A stretch of 64,000 bases of DNA from Pseudomonas maumuensis (GCF_019139675.1 NZ_CP077077.1:3906001-3970000); one strand, 5' to 3'; positions 18,708-29,030 are shown, numbered from the stretch's first letter. The notes: a model not told the origin generated them from the letters alone. Program-made: numbers and translations.

Positions 18708-19056
18708 CGCGTCCTCCGTCAGCAGGAGATCTAAGTAAGGCACAGATAGCGAAGCGGCTCTATGCCGGCTATCCAGTTGTTGGGAAAACCTGACACATTC
18801 GACGAATTCACTCCGCAAAAACCCGCATGGCCTGCTGAAGCTCATTGATCGTGGCGCCAACGTGCGCTTCATCGATCCACTTCCATCGAGCACCGGTAAG
18901 CAGCCCTCCAATGGCATGAAGGCACCGGCCAGCACCTGATCGCCGATCAAACCGGACGAATCCCGCCATGCTTGGTAAACTGGCAGCCATTCATACTTAA
19001 TATTGCCTGCCAGCGCACCCCGCCGCCTGGCTTCGCTGAGTTCGTGCCCCTCACTT
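18708..19056. other. Right end of the island and upstream region of dusA
   Basis: No well-supported gene. A minus-strand frame (18808-18990) encodes up to 60 residues ending NELQQAMRVFAE and has protein-like composition, but lacks a ribosome site, so it may be the tail of a gene cut by rearrangement. The dusA promoter must lie here, supplied by the island. Confidence 0.4.
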
Positions 19057-20064
<1,008 letters not shown>

Positions 20065-20277
20065 GGGAACCTGCGGCGGGGTTGGCACTCGAAGGCAATG
20101 CCTTTTGCTGCAGGCCCGGCATGAGCCGGGGCTGCTTTGCAACCCGACGCGGGCAAGCGCGCGCCTACAGAAGGATCGCGTTGCCTGCGAAGGCTTTCCC
20201 CATATGCCTGCGACGGACCTTGAGTGGCTGTCGGGGCTCGGGTAATGTCGAGCCATTGCACAGGACAGAGCACGCCC

Positions 20278-21198
20278 ATGACCTCCAAGCTGGAACAACT
20301 CAAGCAGTTCACCACCGTGGTCGCCGACACCGGCGACCTGGACGCCATCACCCGCCTCAAGCCGGTCGACGCCACCACCAACCCGTCGCTGCTGCTCAAG
20401 GCCGCGGCCATCCCGGGCTATGCCGACCTGCTCAAGCAGGTCAAGGCCGACGCCAAGGGCAATGTCGACCTGGCCTGCGACAAGTTCGCCGTGTCGGTGG
20501 GCTCGGGCATTCTCAAGGTCATTCCGGGGCGCATCTCCACCGAGGTGGACGCGCGGCTGTCGTTCGACGAGCCGGCGCTGCTGAAAAAAGCCCGTCAGCT
20601 GATCGAACTGTACGAAGCGGCCGGTGTGCCGAAAGACCGCGTGCTGATCAAGCTGGCTTCCACCTGGGAAGGCATCCGCGCCGCCGAGAAGCTGGAGAAG
20701 GAAGGCATCCAGACCAACCTCACCTTGCTGTTCTCCTTCGCCCAGGCCCAGGCCTGCGCCGATGCCGGGGTGTTCCTGATCTCGCCGTTCGTGGGGCGCA
20801 TCTACGACTGGTACAAGAAGAGCACCGGCAAGGAATACGTCGGCGCCGAGGATCCGGGTGTGGTATCGGTCACGCGCATCTACGACTACTACAAGACCAA
20901 TGGCTACGACACCGTGGTCATGGGCGCGAGCTTCCGCAATATCGGCCAGATCGAACAGCTGGCCGGCTGCGATCGCCTGACCATCAGCCCTGAGCTGCTG
21001 CAGCAGCTGTCGGACGACCAAGGCGATCTGCCGCGCATCCTCAAGCCGGGCAATGCCGGCGAGGCCAAGCAGCAGTTGAATGAGAGCCAGTTCCGCTGGG
21101 CAATGAACGAGGACGCCATGGCCACCGAGAAGCTGGCCGAAGGCATCCGCCAGTTCGCCCGCGACCAGGAGAAGCTGGAAGCGCTGATGGCTGGCTGA
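20278..21198 (+). CDS. tal: Transaldolase
   Basis: Pentose-phosphate enzyme that transfers a dihydroxyacetone unit between sugar phosphates. The 306-residue protein begins [20 protein letters not shown], with the signature [13 protein letters not shown] and the Schiff-base lysine in [12 protein letters not shown] (about 132). A frame opening 54 bp upstream is disregarded because the ATG at 20278 matches the family start. A terminator hairpin follows. Beside tal in P. aeruginosa are rssC and rssB; here the PhoD-like gene lies between them. Confidence 0.97.
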   Translation: MTSKLEQLKQFTTVVADTGDLDAITRLKPVDATTNPSLLLKAAAIPGYADLLKQVKADAKGNVDLACDKFAVSVGSGILKVIPGRISTEVDARLSFDEPALLKKARQLIELYEAAGVPKDRVLIKLASTWEGIRAAEKLEKEGIQTNLTLLFSFAQAQACADAGVFLISPFVGRIYDWYKKSTGKEYVGAEDPGVVSVTRIYDYYKTNGYDTVVMGASFRNIGQIEQLAGCDRLTISPELLQQLSDDQGDLPRILKPGNAGEAKQQLNESQFRWAMNEDAMATEKLAEGIRQFARDQEKLEALMAG

Positions 21199-21227
21199 CA
21201 AAGCCTGATACATTTTCGGCTTGATCG

Positions 21228-21262
21228 ACGGGCGGTTAATGCAGAGCATTTCCGCCCGTTTT
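21228..21262 (+). terminator. Rho-independent terminator of tal
   Basis: ACGGGCGG (21228-21235) pairs with CCGCCCGT (21252-21259), followed by TTTCG. The loop is 16 nt. It lies 30 bp after the tal stop. Confidence 0.75.
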
Positions 21263-21286
21263 CGTTGGGGCCGCATTCCCCATAAC

Positions 21287-21312
21287 CTGTGGGAGCGGGC
21301 TTGCCCCGCGAT
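21287..21312. repeat. Single REP element
   Basis: CTGTGGGAGCGGGCTTGCCC followed by CGCGAT, the same family as at 12421 and 59859, between tal and the PhoD-like gene. Confidence 0.8.
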
Positions 21313-21342
21313 AGCGTCATAGCAGACAAAGCCGAGCCTTAG

Positions 21343-23196
21343 ATGATCCCCAGCACCACCCTCCCCCTCGTCCTTGCCGGCCCGGTACTGCGCCGCCTGG
21401 AGCCGCAACGCCTGGCGATCTGGCTGGTCGGTTCGCAACCGCTGCAAGCCGAATTTGTCCTGGAACAGGCCGGCATCAGCGCCACTGCGCATTGCGAGGT
21501 GATCGCGGTCGGTACGCACGCCTTCATCCACCTGCTGGATATCCACTTCGAGCAGCCGCTACCCAGCGACGTGGCGCTCGAATACGACCTGCGCCTGGCC
21601 AACGGCCAGGGCATCGCCGACTGGGCCCCGCACCTGCTCTATCCCGGCGCCAGCCGCCCCAGCTTCGTGCTGCGCGAACGCCTCGACCAGGTGCTCCACG
21701 GTTCGTGCCGCAAGCCCCATCATCCGGCTGCCGACGGCCTGCTGTGCGCCGACCGCTTGCTGGCCGCCGGCCCGCGCCCCGAGGAGCGCCCCGCCGTGTT
21801 GCTGATGAGTGGCGACCAGGTCTATGCCGACGATGTCGCCGGCCCCATGCTGCGCGCCATTCACGGGTTGATCGAGCGCCTGGGCCTGTTCGACGAGGCA
21901 TTGGACGGTGCCCTGGTCGACAGCGGCGCCGCGCTCTACCAGCACCCGGCCTGCTATTACCACCGCGCCGACCTGCTGCCGGCCCAGGAAGGCAACGAGA
22001 CCCTGCGTGAGCGCTTCTTCGGCGGCAAGCGCAAGCCGATCTTTTCCTCCAGCAACGCCGACAACCACCTGGTGACCTTCGCCGAAGTCATGGCCATGTA
22101 CCTGTTGGTCTGGTCGCCGCTGCCCTGGTCGCTGGTGGGCATGCAGATGCCATCCGGCCTCACCGACAAGCGCCAGGCCCGCTACCGCCACGAACTGCCG
22201 CTGATCGAGGCCTTCCGCGACAGCCTCGGCCAGGTGGCGCGGGTCATGGCCCACCTGCCCTGCCTGATGATCTTCGACGACCACGACATCACCGACGACT
22301 GGAACCTGTCGGCGCAGTGGGAACAGACCGCCTACGGCCATCCGTTCTCGCGGCGGATCATCGGCAACGCGCTGCTCGGCTACCTGCTGTGCCAGGGCTG
22401 GGGCAACGACCCGGACGGCTGCGCGGCGCTGGTCCGGCAATGCCGCCAGTTGCACGAGGCGCGGGATGAACTGATCGGTGAACTGCTGCGCTTCCAGGGC
22501 TGGCAATATGCGCTGCCGAGCAACCCGCCGCTGCTGGTGCTGGACACCCGCACCCGGCGCTGGCGCAGCGAAAGCAACCTGGCCAAGCCTTCGGGCCTGC
22601 TCGACTGGGAGGCGCTGAGTGAACTGCAGCAGGCGCTGCTCGATCACCCCTCGGCGATCATCGTGTCGCCGGCGCCGATCTTCGGGGTCAAGCTGATCGA
22701 GACCGTGCAACGGGTGTTCAGCGCCCTGGGCTACCCGTTGCTGGTCGATGCCGAGAACTGGATGGCGCACCGCGGCGCGGCGCAGGTGGTGCTCAATATC
22801 TTCCGCCACTCGCGCACGCCGGGGCATTACGTGGTGCTGTCGGGCGACGTGCACTACTCATTCGTCTACGAAGTACTGATCCGCCATCGCCAGCGCAGCC
22901 CGCACTTGTGGCAGGTGACCAGCAGCGGGATCAAGAACGAGTTCCCCCGGCGCCTGCTGGATGTGCTCGACCGGCTCAACCGCTGGCTGTACTCGCCGCG
23001 CTCGCCGCTCAACTGGTTCACCAAGCGTCGGCAGATGGAAGTGGTGCCGCGCACGCCCAGCCGGAGCAAGGCCGGCGAGCGGCTGTGGAACAGCGCGGGG
23101 CTGGGGCAGGTGTTCTTCGATGACCAGGGGCGGCCGGCGCGGGTGTATCAGTTGAATGCCGATGGCTCGCCAGCTACGGCGTTCATCAAGGACTGA
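21343..23196 (+). CDS. PhoD-like metallophosphatase family protein, 617 aa
   Basis: Member of the alkaline phosphatase D-like metallophosphatase group. Metal-binding motifs are present: MSGDQVYADDV (about residue 165), FDDHDITDDW (about 310) and VLSGDVHYSF (about 505). Unlike secreted PhoD enzymes it has no signal peptide or twin-arginine motif and starts MIPSTTLPLVLAGPVLRRLE, so it probably acts in the cytoplasm. Substrate is unknown. The start has no strong ribosome site. REPs flank the gene on both sides. Confidence 0.85.
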   Translation: MIPSTTLPLVLAGPVLRRLEPQRLAIWLVGSQPLQAEFVLEQAGISATAHCEVIAVGTHAFIHLLDIHFEQPLPSDVALEYDLRLANGQGIADWAPHLLYPGASRPSFVLRERLDQVLHGSCRKPHHPAADGLLCADRLLAAGPRPEERPAVLLMSGDQVYADDVAGPMLRAIHGLIERLGLFDEALDGALVDSGAALYQHPACYYHRADLLPAQEGNETLRERFFGGKRKPIFSSSNADNHLVTFAEVMAMYLLVWSPLPWSLVGMQMPSGLTDKRQARYRHELPLIEAFRDSLGQVARVMAHLPCLMIFDDHDITDDWNLSAQWEQTAYGHPFSRRIIGNALLGYLLCQGWGNDPDGCAALVRQCRQLHEARDELIGELLRFQGWQYALPSNPPLLVLDTRTRRWRSESNLAKPSGLLDWEALSELQQALLDHPSAIIVSPAPIFGVKLIETVQRVFSALGYPLLVDAENWMAHRGAAQVVLNIFRHSRTPGHYVVLSGDVHYSFVYEVLIRHRQRSPHLWQVTSSGIKNEFPRRLLDVLDRLNRWLYSPRSPLNWFTKRRQMEVVPRTPSRSKAGERLWNSAGLGQVFFDDQGRPARVYQLNADGSPATAFIKD

Positions 23197-23200
23197 AGCC

Positions 23201-23297
23201 ATCGCGGGGCAAGTCGCATCGGCGCACCGCCGCTCGCACAAAGCCCCCTCGCACTGCTTGTTGGTGGGCTGAGTGTAAGCGGGCTTGCCCCGCGATA
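23201..23297. repeat. Inverted REP pair between convergent genes
   Basis: ATCGCGGGGCAAG at 23201 is mirrored by AAGCGGGCTTGCCCCGCGAT ending at 23297, with unrelated sequence between. It occupies the gap between the PhoD-like gene and rssC. Confidence 0.75.
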
Positions 23298-23299
23298 GG

Positions 23300-23782
23300 T
23301 CAGGATCTTTCCAGCGCGCTCACCAGGTCATGGAACGCCTCGCGGTTGGAGTCGTTCAAGCCCATGAGGATCTTGTGCGCCTCCAGCACCTTGGAGCGCA
23401 CCACGCTTTCGTCCTGGTCCTGGGACGGCAGGTCGGTCAGGCATTCCGGGCACGGCACCGGGCGGTCGACGATGTTGAATACCTGGTCGAAGCCCATGGA
23501 CTGCAGCAGCCGGGAAATGTCCGGGTTGGTGGTGACCACGGTCGGCAGCAGGCCGACCTTTTGCCGGGACAGGATCGACAGCTTGGCCAGCAGGCCGAGG
23601 GTGGTGCTGTCGATGCTTTCGGTTTCGGTCAGGTCGATGACGATGGCCGAGAAGTTCAGCGCGGTGAAGATCTTCTCGATCGTCGCATCCAGTGCCGAAC
23701 ACAGGGTCAGGCGCACTTCACCGACAAATTTCAGAACGAAGGTCCCGTTTTGTTCGGCGAACTGGATTCTACCAGTACTCAT
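23300..23782 (-). CDS. rssC: RssC, STAS-domain anti-sigma factor antagonist
   Basis: STAS protein of 160 residues that works with the RssB response regulator in partner switching. The N-terminal domain (1-110) has the STAS pattern: FVGEVRLTLCSALDATI, then IVIDLTETESIDSTTLGLLA with the phosphorylatable S/T segment at SIDSTT, then GFDQVFNIVD. The C-terminal part is a family-specific extension with CPECLTDLP. Its ATG overlaps the rssB stop by 4 bp, so the two are translationally coupled. In P. aeruginosa the same pair lies next to tal. Confidence 0.9.
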   Translation of the reverse strand: MSTGRIQFAEQNGTFVLKFVGEVRLTLCSALDATIEKIFTALNFSAIVIDLTETESIDSTTLGLLAKLSILSRQKVGLLPTVVTTNPDISRLLQSMGFDQVFNIVDRPVPCPECLTDLPSQDQDESVVRSKVLEAHKILMGLNDSNREAFHDLVSALERS

Positions 23783-24963
23783 TCAAGGTTCCTGCTCAAC
23801 ACCAATAGGGCGATATCATCCGGCATCTCCCCAAGCGTAGCCAATTCGAATCGTTGGCGCAGCCCCTCCAGGCTGCCACCCGCCGCCTTGACGATTTCCG
23901 GCAAGGCAGCTTCCTTATCTTTGAGTGTGTCCCCGGGCAAAAGGTCCAGAATGCCATCGGACATCAGGGTGAGGCTGAACTGCTCGGGCAGCTCCAGCAC
24001 CAGGTCCTGGTAGCTGGCCTCGTCGAACAACCCCACCGGCAGGCCGCGGCCTTCGAGGTAGCGGGCTTGCCCGGGGGTATACAGCACCGGCAGCGGCAAG
24101 TGGCCGCCAACGCTGTAGGTGAGCAGGCCGGTGTCCTCGTCGATGACGCCACCGACCATGGTCACATGCTTGCCCAGCTTGCAGTTGATCAGGCCACGGT
24201 TGATGTGGCTGAGCACCTGCGAAGGCTTGAACTCGCGCATCTTGCCGCCACGCTTGAATTCGAACAGCAGGCGCGTGGTCATGAACTTGAGCAGCACCGT
24301 CACGAATGCCGACGAGGCGCCGTGACCGGACACGTCCGCCAGGTAGAAGGCGATACGCCGCTCATCCACACGGAAGTAGTCGGCAAAATCCCCCGACAGG
24401 TACAGCGACGGGATGATCTGGTGCTCGAACGCGAACGCCCCAGCCGTCCAGGGATTTTCCGGGAGCATGTTCATCTGCACCTGGCGCCCGGCGGTCTGGT
24501 CTTCCTGCAACAGGTGCAGGCTGGCCTCCAGTTCGCGGTTGGCGGCTTCGAGCTTTTCGCGGTAGCGCTGGTTCTCCAGCACCAGGCGCGAACGGTCGAG
24601 CGCGCGGCGCACCGAGTGCTCAAGCACGGCCAGGTCTTCCAGGGGCTTGATCAGGTAGTCCGCCGCGCCCAGGCGCAAGGCTTCGACCGCGTCGCTCATC
24701 ACGCCGGCACCGGACACCACAATCACCGGCAATTGCGGCGCACGCTCGCTGATCCGGCGGATCAGTTCGAGGCCGCCCATCTGCGGCATGCGCAGATCGC
24801 AGATAACGAGGTCGGGCTGGTGTGCTTCGAAGACCTGGAGGCCCTGCTGGCCGTTACCGGCCTGGAGGACGCTGAAGCCGCTGTCTTCCAGATAAGCGGC
24901 GAGGCTGGCACGGACCACCTCGTCGTCATCGATGATCAGCAGCGTTGCACTGGGTTTCTGCAT
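23779..24963 (-). CDS. rssB: RssB, response regulator with PP2C phosphatase domain
   Basis: Two-domain response regulator of 394 residues. The receiver domain (about 5-125) shows LLIIDDDEVVRAS, the phospho-acceptor LVICDLRMPQMGG and the lysine in ADYLIKPLED. A linker helix leads to a PP2C/SpoIIE phosphatase domain (about 195-390): LSGDFADYF, FYLADVSGHGASSAF and LMSDGILDLLPGD. It is expected to dephosphorylate the STAS partner RssC and so affect a sigma-factor pathway. The start at 24963 (MQKPSATLLIIDDDE) is preferred over an in-frame opening 81 bp upstream. Confidence 0.92.
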   Translation of the reverse strand: MQKPSATLLIIDDDEVVRASLAAYLEDSGFSVLQAGNGQQGLQVFEAHQPDLVICDLRMPQMGGLELIRRISERAPQLPVIVVSGAGVMSDAVEALRLGAADYLIKPLEDLAVLEHSVRRALDRSRLVLENQRYREKLEAANRELEASLHLLQEDQTAGRQVQMNMLPENPWTAGAFAFEHQIIPSLYLSGDFADYFRVDERRIAFYLADVSGHGASSAFVTVLLKFMTTRLLFEFKRGGKMREFKPSQVLSHINRGLINCKLGKHVTMVGGVIDEDTGLLTYSVGGHLPLPVLYTPGQARYLEGRGLPVGLFDEASYQDLVLELPEQFSLTLMSDGILDLLPGDTLKDKEAALPEIVKAAGGSLEGLRQRFELATLGEMPDDIALLVLSRNLE

Positions 24964-25232
24964 GTGGGCGAACGGCGCCAGATTTGGGTTGGCGTAGCGA
25001 CTGTGTAGAACCGACAGACGGCTACTGGGATGCTCTCTAGCCACTCTCTACTTGAGTTGTAGGACAAGAAGACTGGTCCGGCAAATAGTGAGGTGCCCTG
25101 TAAGGCGCTGACGGTACTCCCATCCGCCTGGCGTTTCAAGCATGGGCAGGTAGACTTCCCCGCACTTTACAGGGCAAATCACCCGGCGTTATAAGAATGT
25201 GGAGCAGCGCAACCTGACGAAAGGATGCAAGC

Positions 25233-25532
25233 ATGTCCCAGCCCCCCGTGGATTACAGCGAAAAACGTGATTTCATCCGCATGCGTATTGATGCCGAGGT
25301 CCAGCTACTGCAGGCCGACCAGGTGATCAGCGCTGTGTGCATCGACCTCTCCAGCACCGGCATGCAGGTGCAGGCACCGCAGCGTTTCCAGGTGGGTGAC
25401 CGCCTCGAGGTACGCATCGACTCCGACCACACGGCCCTCGCCGGGCTGCATGCCAGCACCGAAGTGGTGTGGATCGCCGACCAGCCAGGCGGCGCGCAGC
25501 GCTTCGGCTTGCGCATCCTGGCGATGCATTGA
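25233..25532 (+). CDS. PilZ-domain protein, 99 aa
   Basis: Single PilZ domain, a cyclic-di-GMP-binding module. The two binding motifs are visible: RDFIRMRID (RxxxR type) near residue 12 and DLSSTGMQV (D/NxSxxG) near residue 38. It has no other domain, so it probably acts by contacting a partner. GAAAGGA precedes the ATG. It is divergent from rssB, and a bidirectional terminator separates it from mlaA. Confidence 0.9.
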   Translation: MSQPPVDYSEKRDFIRMRIDAEVQLLQADQVISAVCIDLSSTGMQVQAPQRFQVGDRLEVRIDSDHTALAGLHASTEVVWIADQPGGAQRFGLRILAMH

Positions 25533-25541
25533 ACTGTTACG

Positions 25542-25568
25542 AAAAAGGCGACCCGAAGGTCGCCTTTT
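25542..25568. terminator. Bidirectional terminator between PilZ gene and mlaA
   Basis: AAAAAGGCGACC pairs with GGTCGCCTTTT around CGAA, with A and T runs at the two ends. It serves both convergent genes. Confidence 0.9.
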
Positions 25569-25583
25569 GCGTAAGCCGGCAGA

Positions 25584-26291
25584 TCAGAAGTCGTCTTCGA
25601 CCTGGCCGTCCTTGACCTTGAACTCGCGGTTCTGCAAGTAGGCGTTGCGCAGGAAGATGTACTTGTCGCCCTGGATCAGCTTTTCTGCCGACAGCAGGCT
25701 GGCGCGGGTATCGATCACGTCCAGGGCGAAGATCGAATTGCGCGTCGGTACATGGTCGATGTAGCGGTAGGGTTCGGTGTAGGTGTCCGGGTACTTGGCC
25801 AAGCCGTCGCGCACGGTGCTTGGGCCAAGGAACGGGATGACCACGTACGGCCCGCTGGGCACGCCCCAGTAACCGAGAGTCTGGCCGAAGTCTTCGTCGT
25901 TGCGCTGCAGGCCCATCTTGGTGCCGACGTCGAAGAAGCCACCCAGGCCGAAGGTGGTGTTGACGATCAGCCGCGCCGTGTCGACGCCCGCCGCACGGGG
26001 CTTGAGCTGCAACACGTTGTTGGCCAGGTTGGTGACGTCGCCCAGGTTGCGGAAGACGTTGTGGATGCCATCTTCGAGGAACTGCGGGGTGACGAACTGA
26101 TAACCCTGTGCCAACGGCTTGAGGGCATAGGTGTCGAGGACGTCGTTGAACCGGAAGATCGGCCGGTTCACCGCCTCCCAGGGATCCTCCTCGGTGGCCG
26201 CCTGGGTGGCCGCCACGGGCGCCAGCAGCAAGCTGGCGCAGACACAGGCCTGGGTGACTCGCTCGATCACTCCGGCACCGATCCTACGCAT
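25584..26291 (-). CDS. mlaA: MlaA/VacJ family outer-membrane lipid-asymmetry protein
   Basis: Component of the Mla system that removes misplaced phospholipids from the outer leaflet of the outer membrane. In the 235-residue protein the VacJ signatures are clear: DPWEAVNRPIFRFNDVLD, FRNLGDVTNLANNVLQ, GGFFDVGTKMGL and TLGYWGVPSGPYVVIPFLGPST. The start at 26291 has GGAG 8 nt upstream and gives an N-terminal signal sequence cleaved near AATQA-A. Unlike classical MlaA there is no lipobox cysteine; the two cysteines (16 and 18) lie before the hydrophobic core. Confidence 0.92.
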   Translation of the reverse strand: MRRIGAGVIERVTQACVCASLLLAPVAATQAATEEDPWEAVNRPIFRFNDVLDTYALKPLAQGYQFVTPQFLEDGIHNVFRNLGDVTNLANNVLQLKPRAAGVDTARLIVNTTFGLGGFFDVGTKMGLQRNDEDFGQTLGYWGVPSGPYVVIPFLGPSTVRDGLAKYPDTYTEPYRYIDHVPTRNSIFALDVIDTRASLLSAEKLIQGDKYIFLRNAYLQNREFKVKDGQVEDDF

Positions 26292-26479
26292 AGATGTTTC
26301 TCCATCGGATTTCACGGCGGCAACGGCCTTTGGCACGCTGCTCGATAGGGCGCAAGTATACTGGCTTGCTGGCTGAACGATAGTTTTACATATCTCTGTC
26401 AAGATTTTGTGAACAACTGTTGCCGTCATCCGCTGGTAACAATCGCCGACTAGCCTGCGGGCTATTTAGGGACGTTGCC

Positions 26480-27031
26480 ATGCAAGACGCACCCGCCTTC
26501 ACCGCTGTGCTGTTCGGCCTGCGCGGCTGCCTGGTCCAGGCGAGCGCCGACGGCGCCCTACCCGCTTCCGGCGCCCTCGACTCCCTTCACCGCCTGCGCG
26601 CGCAACAGGTGCCATGCATCTGGCTCGACGACGTCAGCGCAGCACAAGGCAAGCGCCTGAGCGGCGTACTGCCCGACTGGCTGCCGGGCCATTGCGTCAA
26701 CGGCAGCAAATGGCCGACCCCCAACGCTTGCTGGCAGGCGTTGATGAGTTTGCAAAGCCGCTGCCTGGAGGGCTGCGTGCTGGTCAGTGGCGAACCGCTG
26801 TTGTTGCAGTCGGGGCTCAATGCCGGCCTGTGGACGGTGGGGCTGGCGGCCTGCGATCAGGGCTCGGCGCAATGGCAGGCGCTGACCCGACAGGAACAGG
26901 AACGGGCCCGCGGCACGGCCACCCTGGCCCTGTTCGGCCTGGGCGTTCACTCGGTGATTGACCACCTCGAATCCCTCGATGCCTGTCTCACGGACATCGC
27001 CCAGCGTCGGCACAAGGGCGAGAAACCCTGA
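26480..27031 (+). CDS. HAD-like protein lacking the catalytic aspartates
   Basis: A 183-residue protein whose start (FTAVLFGLRGCLVQA) resembles the first motif of haloacid-dehalogenase phosphatases, normally LFDLDGTLV. Here both aspartates are replaced (G and R), so phosphatase activity is doubtful. The rest keeps HAD-like spacing: LHRLRAQQVPCIWLDD, then WPTPNACWQALMSL and VLVSGEPLLLQSGLNAG. AGGGA precedes the ATG. P. aeruginosa has a phosphonatase-like HAD gene at the same place between mlaA and the DUF4404 gene. The role is unknown and may be regulatory. Confidence 0.75.
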   Translation: MQDAPAFTAVLFGLRGCLVQASADGALPASGALDSLHRLRAQQVPCIWLDDVSAAQGKRLSGVLPDWLPGHCVNGSKWPTPNACWQALMSLQSRCLEGCVLVSGEPLLLQSGLNAGLWTVGLAACDQGSAQWQALTRQEQERARGTATLALFGLGVHSVIDHLESLDACLTDIAQRRHKGEKP

Positions 27032-27154
27032 TACATCCCCGTTGATACGGGTCATGCAAAGCGCCGGCAGGTGGATTACGCTAGAAGACAGGCCCGAACC
27101 TTTGCCGCTTCGCTGAGGTCCATGCCTTGCCAAGTCATTGATGGAGTAAGAACA

Positions 27155-27418
27155 ATGCCTGCCCGCGAACTGCAAGAGCGCCTGAATAGCCTGCGCGAGC
27201 AACTGGATCGCAATGTGCCGCTTTCGGAGGAGGAACTGGCCAGCCTGCATGAAGAAGCCAGGCAGATCGAAGCCCAGCTGAAGCTTGAGGAAGCCACCCC
27301 GGACAACAACCTCGTCGATGGCGTGAACCTCGCCATCGAACGCTTCGAGGCCGAACATCCCGACCTTACCGCCACCCTGCGCAGCATTGCCAACTCGCTG
27401 CACAGCATGGGGATCTGA
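27155..27418 (+). CDS. DUF4404 family protein, 87 aa
   Basis: Small, mostly helical acidic protein starting MPARELQERLNSLREQLDRN and continuing with LSEEELASLHEEARQIEAQL, a probable coiled coil, then a tail LTATLRSIANSLHSMGI. GGAG lies before the ATG at 27155; an opening 84 bp upstream is disregarded. This family is found across pseudomonads and has no known function. A REP pair follows. Confidence 0.8.
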   Translation: MPARELQERLNSLREQLDRNVPLSEEELASLHEEARQIEAQLKLEEATPDNNLVDGVNLAIERFEAEHPDLTATLRSIANSLHSMGI

Positions 27419-27423
27419 ACCCA

Positions 27424-27534
27424 ACGGGGCTGCGCTGCAGCCCATCGCCGGCAAGCCGGCTCCCACAGGGATTGCGCCAATCTGCTCTCTGTGGGAGCCG
27501 GCTTGCCGACGATGGGTCGCTTCGCGGCCCCGTT
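27424..27534. repeat. Inverted REP pair of the GCCGGCAAGCCGGC type
   Basis: ATCGCCGGCAAGCCGGCTCC at 27444 is mirrored by GGAGCCGGCTTGCCGACGAT ending at 27513, with an outer inverted segment (ACGGGGC / GGCCCCGT). It lies between the convergent DUF4404 gene and queF and differs in core from the GCGGGGCAAG type. Confidence 0.85.
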
Positions 27535-27537
27535 ACA

Positions 27538-28368
27538 TTACTGCCGCACCAAGCGCAGGTTCCGCGGGCTGATCGCCCCGGTGCTGCGATACGGGTTGAT
27601 ATCCAACCCGCCCCGGCGCACATAGCGGGCATACACCGTCAGGTGCTCAGGCTTGAGCAGGTTCTTCAGGTCCAGATAGATCCGCTCCACGCACTGCTCG
27701 TGGAAGTCGGCATGCTGGCGGAAGCTGATCAGGTAGGTCAGCAGGCTGGCATGGTCCAGCGCCCGCCCCTTGTATTCCACCACCACGCTGCCCCAGTCCG
27801 GCTGGCCGGTGACTGGGCAATTGGATTTGAGCAGGTGGCTGTGTACGGTCTCTTGCACCACACGATCCGCCGCGCAGCGCAGCAACTCAGGCTGCGGTTG
27901 CTCGTAGTTGCTGATGGTCACGTCCAGCGCATCGATGCACTGGCCCGGCGAGGCAGTCACGCCTTGGCCTTCGACCTCGGCCAGGGTGCTGACCTTGACC
28001 GCGACCGGCTTGCCCGCGGCAGCAGACAAGTCGTTCACCAGGCAAGCTTGCAACTCGGCCATCGAGGCGAACACAGTCTGGTTCAGCGAGTTGAGGTACA
28101 ACTTGAAGGACTTGGACTCGATGATGTTCGGCGAGTCGCAAGGGATGGCGAACTCGCCGATGGCCACCACCGGCTTGCCCGAGGGCAGCAGCCAGGACAG
28201 CTCGAAGCAGTTCCAGAAATCCACGCCCTGCCACGGCAGCGCATCGCCACTGACACCCAGCTCGGCCCACTTGGCCAGGCGCGGAATGGGGAACAGCAGC
28301 GAGGGGGTGTAGGTGGAGATGTATTCGCTGGACTTGCCCAGCGGGGAATGTTCGGCGGCGGGGTGCAT
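27538..28368 (-). CDS. queF: NADPH-dependent 7-cyano-7-deazaguanine reductase QueF
   Basis: Reduces preQ0 to preQ1 in queuosine biosynthesis. The 276-residue two-domain (YqcD/QueF type II) form is present, close to E. coli QueF (282 aa). The nucleophilic cysteine is in [15 protein letters not shown], and the NADPH-binding family motif [15 protein letters not shown] is near residue 84. The C-terminal segment [15 protein letters not shown] is also typical. It is monocistronic, flanked by REPs and the copper genes. Confidence 0.96.
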   Translation of the reverse strand: MHPAAEHSPLGKSSEYISTYTPSLLFPIPRLAKWAELGVSGDALPWQGVDFWNCFELSWLLPSGKPVVAIGEFAIPCDSPNIIESKSFKLYLNSLNQTVFASMAELQACLVNDLSAAAGKPVAVKVSTLAEVEGQGVTASPGQCIDALDVTISNYEQPQPELLRCAADRVVQETVHSHLLKSNCPVTGQPDWGSVVVEYKGRALDHASLLTYLISFRQHADFHEQCVERIYLDLKNLLKPEHLTVYARYVRRGGLDINPYRSTGAISPRNLRLVRQ

Positions 28369-28436
28369 GGAAACTGACCTGAAGGTTCGAAATTGCCCCT
28401 AGTCTACCGGTTTTGCACCCCGCCTTGGAGCCGATG

Positions 28437-28940
28437 TCACTCGATGGTCAACGGCCCGACCATGCCGGCCTGGTAATGGCCCGGCACGTTGCAGGCGAAC
28501 TCGATGGGTGCCGACTTGCGGAAGGTCCAGGTCAGCTCCGCGCGCTGGCCAGGCTGCACCAGCACGGTGTTGCCGGTGTCGTGGCCATGGCCGCCGCCCA
28601 TCATCTGGCTATGATCCATGCCTTCGTGATTCATGCCGGCGGTAAATATCTTGCCCTGCATGGCGACCATTTCCTTTTGATGCTCGGCGTGCATGGCTTT
28701 GTCGCCCAGGTTGAACTCGTGGGGCAGCTTGCCTTCGTTGACCAGCACGAAACGTACGGTTTCGCCGGCCTTGACCTTGATGCTCTTGGGTTCGAAGGCG
28801 ATGTCCTTGAGCACCACCTCGACAGTGCGGGTGGCCTTGGCTGCCGGCGCCGGCTCGCCGAAGGCGAAGGGCTTGGCTTCGCCAGCGAAGGTGGGCAGGC
28901 TGGTCAGGGCAAGCGCGGCGGTGAGGAACAGGTGTTTCAT
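28437..28940 (-). CDS. Periplasmic cupredoxin, copper tolerance
   Basis: Secreted blue-copper-like protein of 167 residues. A signal peptide ([20 protein letters not shown]) is followed by a cupredoxin fold: [30 protein letters not shown] with the first copper histidine, and a C-terminal [17 protein letters not shown] with Cys, His and Met ligands. A Met/His-rich insert ([19 protein letters not shown]) adds a probable extra copper site. It is divergent from copRS and separated from it by a likely CopR box, consistent with copper induction. Confidence 0.88.
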   Translation of the reverse strand: MKHLFLTAALALTSLPTFAGEAKPFAFGEPAPAAKATRTVEVVLKDIAFEPKSIKVKAGETVRFVLVNEGKLPHEFNLGDKAMHAEHQKEMVAMQGKIFTAGMNHEGMDHSQMMGGGHGHDTGNTVLVQPGQRAELTWTFRKSAPIEFACNVPGHYQAGMVGPLTIE

Positions 28941-29014
28941 GGGTGACTCCAGATCAATGCAGCGAAGATGGCGCCATTGTCGAAAAAGCTGGCTGGCAGC
29001 TGGCTGACGGGAAG

Positions 29015-29030
29015 ATTACAACTTTGTCAG
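29015..29030. promoter_or_regulatory. Candidate CopR binding site
   Basis: ATTACAACTTTGTCAG is an imperfect dyad (TTACAA / TTGTCA) like the copper boxes bound by CopR/CusR regulators. It lies between the divergent cupredoxin and copR genes, about 75 bp from each start. Confidence 0.5.

Noticed and set aside
18381..18950. Longer form (189 aa) of the island hypothetical protein
   Set aside because: The first 81 residues lack protein-like character and the ATG at 18707 has a GGAGG ribosome site.
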